Below, one piece after another: positions 47,142-48,934 of a stretch of DNA of 48,934 bases. The DNA is from Candidatus Nanopelagicales bacterium (GTDB lineage: Bacteria > Actinomycetota > Actinomycetes > S36-B12 > GCA-2699445). A program made the position numbers and the translations under genes. The notes beneath the pieces were generated by a model. The model had not been told where the DNA came from. It saw only the letters and a list, made by a program, of their open reading frames with translations, and made no database searches. The stretch spans positions 1-48,934 of the forward strand of contig JAUYJT010000003.1 in NCBI GenBank assembly GCA_030700225.1. Reading direction: 5' to 3'. Every line of letters starts with the position of its first letter. Position 1 is the first letter of the stretch.

Positions 47142-47714
47142 TTGCCCGGACGAACTCCAAGCGCGGCCTACAAAGCATTCGCGAAGCCCATTCAGGAGTC
47201 CATTGCCTGCCTCAAGGGCCAAGGCAAGGTCACATGCAGCCCTGGGGGCCGGAGCGACAAGGATCAGACGCAGATCCATTCCTGGATGCTCAACGGCGAC
47301 AACGGACTCCAGAACGGGCGACTCCACTTCCGCGCCTTGATGCTCTACTCGTTCACGGAGCGACCCGACGAGTTGCCCGGTGAACGCTGGAAGATCAGCA
47401 CTCGCGGCTACAAGTACCAGATCGCAGTGGACGCAGAGGCGCTCATCGAATGGCACTGGCACCCGGACTCGACTCTCGGGGTGGTCTTCCCCCATCTGCA
47501 TCTCCAGAAAGCCGCGCTCACTAACAAGGGCGTGATCACGCCACGAAGTCACATACCTGCCGGGCGGACATCTCTCGAATCAGTCATCCGAGCGCTTATC
47601 GCGGAGTTCAAGTGGCCGCCTACGTCCGGCGATTGGAGCGAACGGCTCGCGCTGAATGAAAGCGTCTTCCGCCTTTACGCCACGTGGAGCCAGGGGCAGC
47701 AGCCGCAACCCTGA
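47142..47714 (+). CDS. Unknown protein, possible toxin partner
   Basis: This protein of 190 aa starts at TTG 47142, 5 nt after the upstream stop. I do not recognise a family with confidence. It has GYKYQIAVDAEALIEWHWHPDS, PHLHLQKA and HIPAGRTSLESVIRALIAEF, a His-rich core followed by helices. The two-gene layout in a tract with integrase remains suggests a toxin-antitoxin or defence pair. Confidence 0.55.
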   Translation: MPGRTPSAAYKAFAKPIQESIACLKGQGKVTCSPGGRSDKDQTQIHSWMLNGDNGLQNGRLHFRALMLYSFTERPDELPGERWKISTRGYKYQIAVDAEALIEWHWHPDSTLGVVFPHLHLQKAALTNKGVITPRSHIPAGRTSLESVIRALIAEFKWPPTSGDWSERLALNESVFRLYATWSQGQQPQP

Positions 47715-47793
47715 CTAGAACGCCAACGCGACGCGCGTGGGCCGCGACCAAGACAACCCCCGGCCCTGTCCAGCGAAACCCCCGGTTCAGGCG

Positions 47794-47799
47794 TAGCTT
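47794..47799 (+). promoter_or_regulatory. -10 box for leaderless gene at 47807
   Basis: TAGCTT ends 7 nt before ATG 47807. Confidence 0.4.
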
Positions 47800-47806
47800 C
47801 GGCTAC

Positions 47807-48142
47807 ATGACCGCCCAGTTCGCCGGAGCGGTGACAGTCGCCGTCGCGACCATCGCCGCCGGTATCAGCGACTGGATCCAGGAGGAGCTCCTCCTCTCCC
47901 CGTCAGGAGCGTGGATCATCCGCGCTCGTGGCGGTGCGGCCACGACCTACGCTGTGTGGGTCGGTGGCGGCGCGTGGAGCGCCGGGGGACGCGTGTGGGA
48001 GATCGACGGCGCGGCCGCCCAAGCGTGGCTGGCGCGACACTCACCCGAACTTCTGCAAACGTTCTTCCCCGGCGCGCTCACGCCGCCGCCGCTACCGCCG
48101 CCCACAATGCCTCATCCGCCACCGCCACATACGCCGCCGTAG
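47807..48142 (+). CDS. Hypothetical short protein with Pro-rich tail
   Basis: This 111-aa protein is not recognised. The N-terminus is a short hydrophobic stretch (AVTVAVATIAAGI), the middle has WIIRARGGAATTYAVWVGG, and the C-terminus turns to PPPLPPPTMPHPPPP. The Pro-rich part is the antisense of the Ala-rich end of the recombinase remnant at 48078, so the real C-terminus may have been replaced at a junction. A longer frame from 47684 lacks support. Confidence 0.45.
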   Translation: MTAQFAGAVTVAVATIAAGISDWIQEELLLSPSGAWIIRARGGAATTYAVWVGGGAWSAGGRVWEIDGAAAQAWLARHSPELLQTFFPGALTPPPLPPPTMPHPPPPHTPP

Positions 48143-48308
48143 CCGAATGCCTGGGCAAATCCTGGGTCAACCGCAAGTCCTGGCCCGACTCCCGATAGAC
48201 CTGGGTGGCGAAAGCGCGGCGGAGGCTGCGCGCGGTCCAGGCGCCCGGGAGCGCGCGGCAAGATCGCACGAGGCCATCAGCCGGAAACCGTGCGATGCTG
48301 GGCCACAT
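48078..48308 (-). pseudogene. C-terminal remnant of a tyrosine recombinase/integrase
   Basis: Only about 75 residues remain. GAWTARSLRRAFATQVYRES matches the box II region (H-x-L-R-R-x-F-A-T), with Ser in place of the His; LTQDLPRHSATAAYVAV matches the L-L-G-H-S...Y region, with the catalytic Tyr still present but LGH changed to PRH; ADEALWAAVAAA is the typical end. A stop lies in frame just upstream, so the catalytic N-terminal part is lost. Overlaps with both flanking plus-strand genes also argue against a working gene. Confidence 0.65.
48294..48299 (+). promoter_or_regulatory. Possible -10 box for leaderless gene at 48307
   Basis: GATGCT ends 7 nt before ATG 48307; the same hexamer is the hydrogenase -10. 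Confidence 0.3.
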
Positions 48309-48735
48309 GTCCGCCCCGGACCCGCGCTACACACCGCCAGGTGACGCTGGCGAGACCGCCGACACGCTAGTCGGCACAGTCACCTACTCAGTTGCAGCGG
48401 CCGTACCCGTAGGCTCCACGGTCGCGCTCGTCTCCAGCTACTACTACCTTGGCGCGGCCACAAACGGCGCCTGGCTGGCCCGCTGGGATGCGCGCGACGC
48501 CACACTCGTCCGCGAGCAGCGTGAGATCCAAGAGACGTACCACCCAGCCTGGGCGGTACTCACCGGCATCATCATCATCGTGCTGTTCGTCTGGATACTT
48601 GTGGGCCTCGTCGGATTCGCCCTCTTCTTCGTCAAGCAAACCCGGCTCGTCCCCGTGTACACCGCCACGATCGTTGTCCAGGGATCTCAGCAGATCACGG
48701 TCACCCAGCGGTACCCGTGGCAACGGGCCGCCTAG
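48307..48735 (+). CDS. Hypothetical membrane protein
   Basis: This ~142-aa protein is not recognised. It has one strong central membrane helix (AVLTGIIIIVLFVWILVGLV) followed by FALFFVKQTRL, and a beta-like C-terminus (YTATIVVQGSQQITVTQRY). The N-terminus is hydrophilic with a Val/Ala stretch that could be a weak helix. ATG 48307 is chosen over the frame start at 48205, which runs through the recombinase remnant. Confidence 0.5.
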   Translation: MSAPDPRYTPPGDAGETADTLVGTVTYSVAAAVPVGSTVALVSSYYYLGAATNGAWLARWDARDATLVREQREIQETYHPAWAVLTGIIIIVLFVWILVGLVGFALFFVKQTRLVPVYTATIVVQGSQQITVTQRYPWQRAA

Positions 48736-48859
48736 CTTCCACGGCAACCGGGGCGAACGAGGGTGATCGTGCAGATGCACCACTTCCTTCTCGGTGTTAG
48801 CCGCCACGCTGGATGAGGATGTCGGCGTCATCGTGGGTGCGGTTGAGGCGGTATGACGT

Positions 48860-48890
48860 AGGCCCCGTCCCGGTGTTCGGGGTGGGGCCT
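48860..48890. terminator. Strong GC hairpin, terminator of a minus-strand gene
   Basis: AGGCCCC (48860-48866) pairs with GGGGCCT (48884-48890), and an inner CCCG pairs with CGGG over GTGTT. On the minus strand it starts 6 nt after a stop codon at 48897-48899. Confidence 0.6.
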
Positions 48891-48896
48891 TGATGG

Positions 48897-48934
48897 TCAG
48901 GCTGACGGTTCGGTGATCGGGGTGTCGCCGGTGT
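48897..48934 (-). CDS. 3' end of a gene running off the right edge
   Basis: Eleven codons ending in TPITEPSA and a TGA (complement of 48897-48899), directly followed by the hairpin at 48860-48890. Too short to identify. Confidence 0.3.
   Translation of the reverse strand, partial: TGDTPITEPSA

Overview
The window is high-GC DNA from an actinobacterium (class Actinomycetes in the broad sense). The clearest evidence is the block sucC-sucD-DUF6350-purN-purH, a gene order common in that class. A DUF222-type HNH fragment, SDR39U1, DUF1015, a Pr6Pr membrane protein, lipoproteins and many GTG starts agree with this. Many genes lack a Shine-Dalgarno sequence and instead carry a -10 hexamer (TANNNT or GATNCT) 6-7 nt before the start codon, which indicates frequent leaderless transcription. 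The genus cannot be told from sequence alone.

Layout. 1-4000: the 3' end of an HNH gene, then a very large secreted chitinase with two GH18 catalytic domains and two CBM2-like domains. A 39-bp palindromic repeat occurs both before and inside the chitinase gene. 4066-8200 (minus): a three-gene membrane redox operon made of a degenerate cupredoxin-like lipoprotein, a Tat-exported four-motif Fe-S protein and an NrfD protein carrying an unusual Ig-like extension, with no catalytic subunit nearby. Divergent from it is a NarL-type response regulator and histidine kinase pair (8201-10448). 10568-13846: SDR39U1, a GH1 beta-glucosidase and a YihY/BrkB membrane protein. 13969-18996: a complete group 3b-like NAD(P)-linked [NiFe] hydrogenase operon (beta, cyclic-nucleotide-binding-like protein, gamma, small, large, maturation protease).

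19068-26249 (minus): a secreted basic protein, then the most unusual part of the window. A two-gene module is present twice in tandem: a small polytopic membrane protein ending in IGGAK overlaps by 4 nt (GTGA) a secreted, C-terminally membrane-anchored protein of about 830-860 aa. I recognise neither family. The two copies have diverged strongly, but arrangement and key motifs are kept, which suggests an undescribed envelope system.

26550-46336: mostly housekeeping and envelope genes. These are an ROK sugar kinase, a polysaccharide deacetylase lipoprotein, DUF1015, PIG-L deacetylases, M15-like peptidases, PcrA/UvrD helicase, an alpha/beta hydrolase, succinyl-CoA synthetase, DUF6350, PurN, PurH, Pr6Pr, and a membrane serine protease with a zinc-ribbon tail.

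46400-48934: an accessory tract. It holds a tRNA 3'-end-like sequence, a strong terminator, a small two-gene operon that could be toxin-antitoxin, short unknown genes and the C-terminal remnant of a tyrosine recombinase. This fits a decayed integrated element whose right end lies outside the window.
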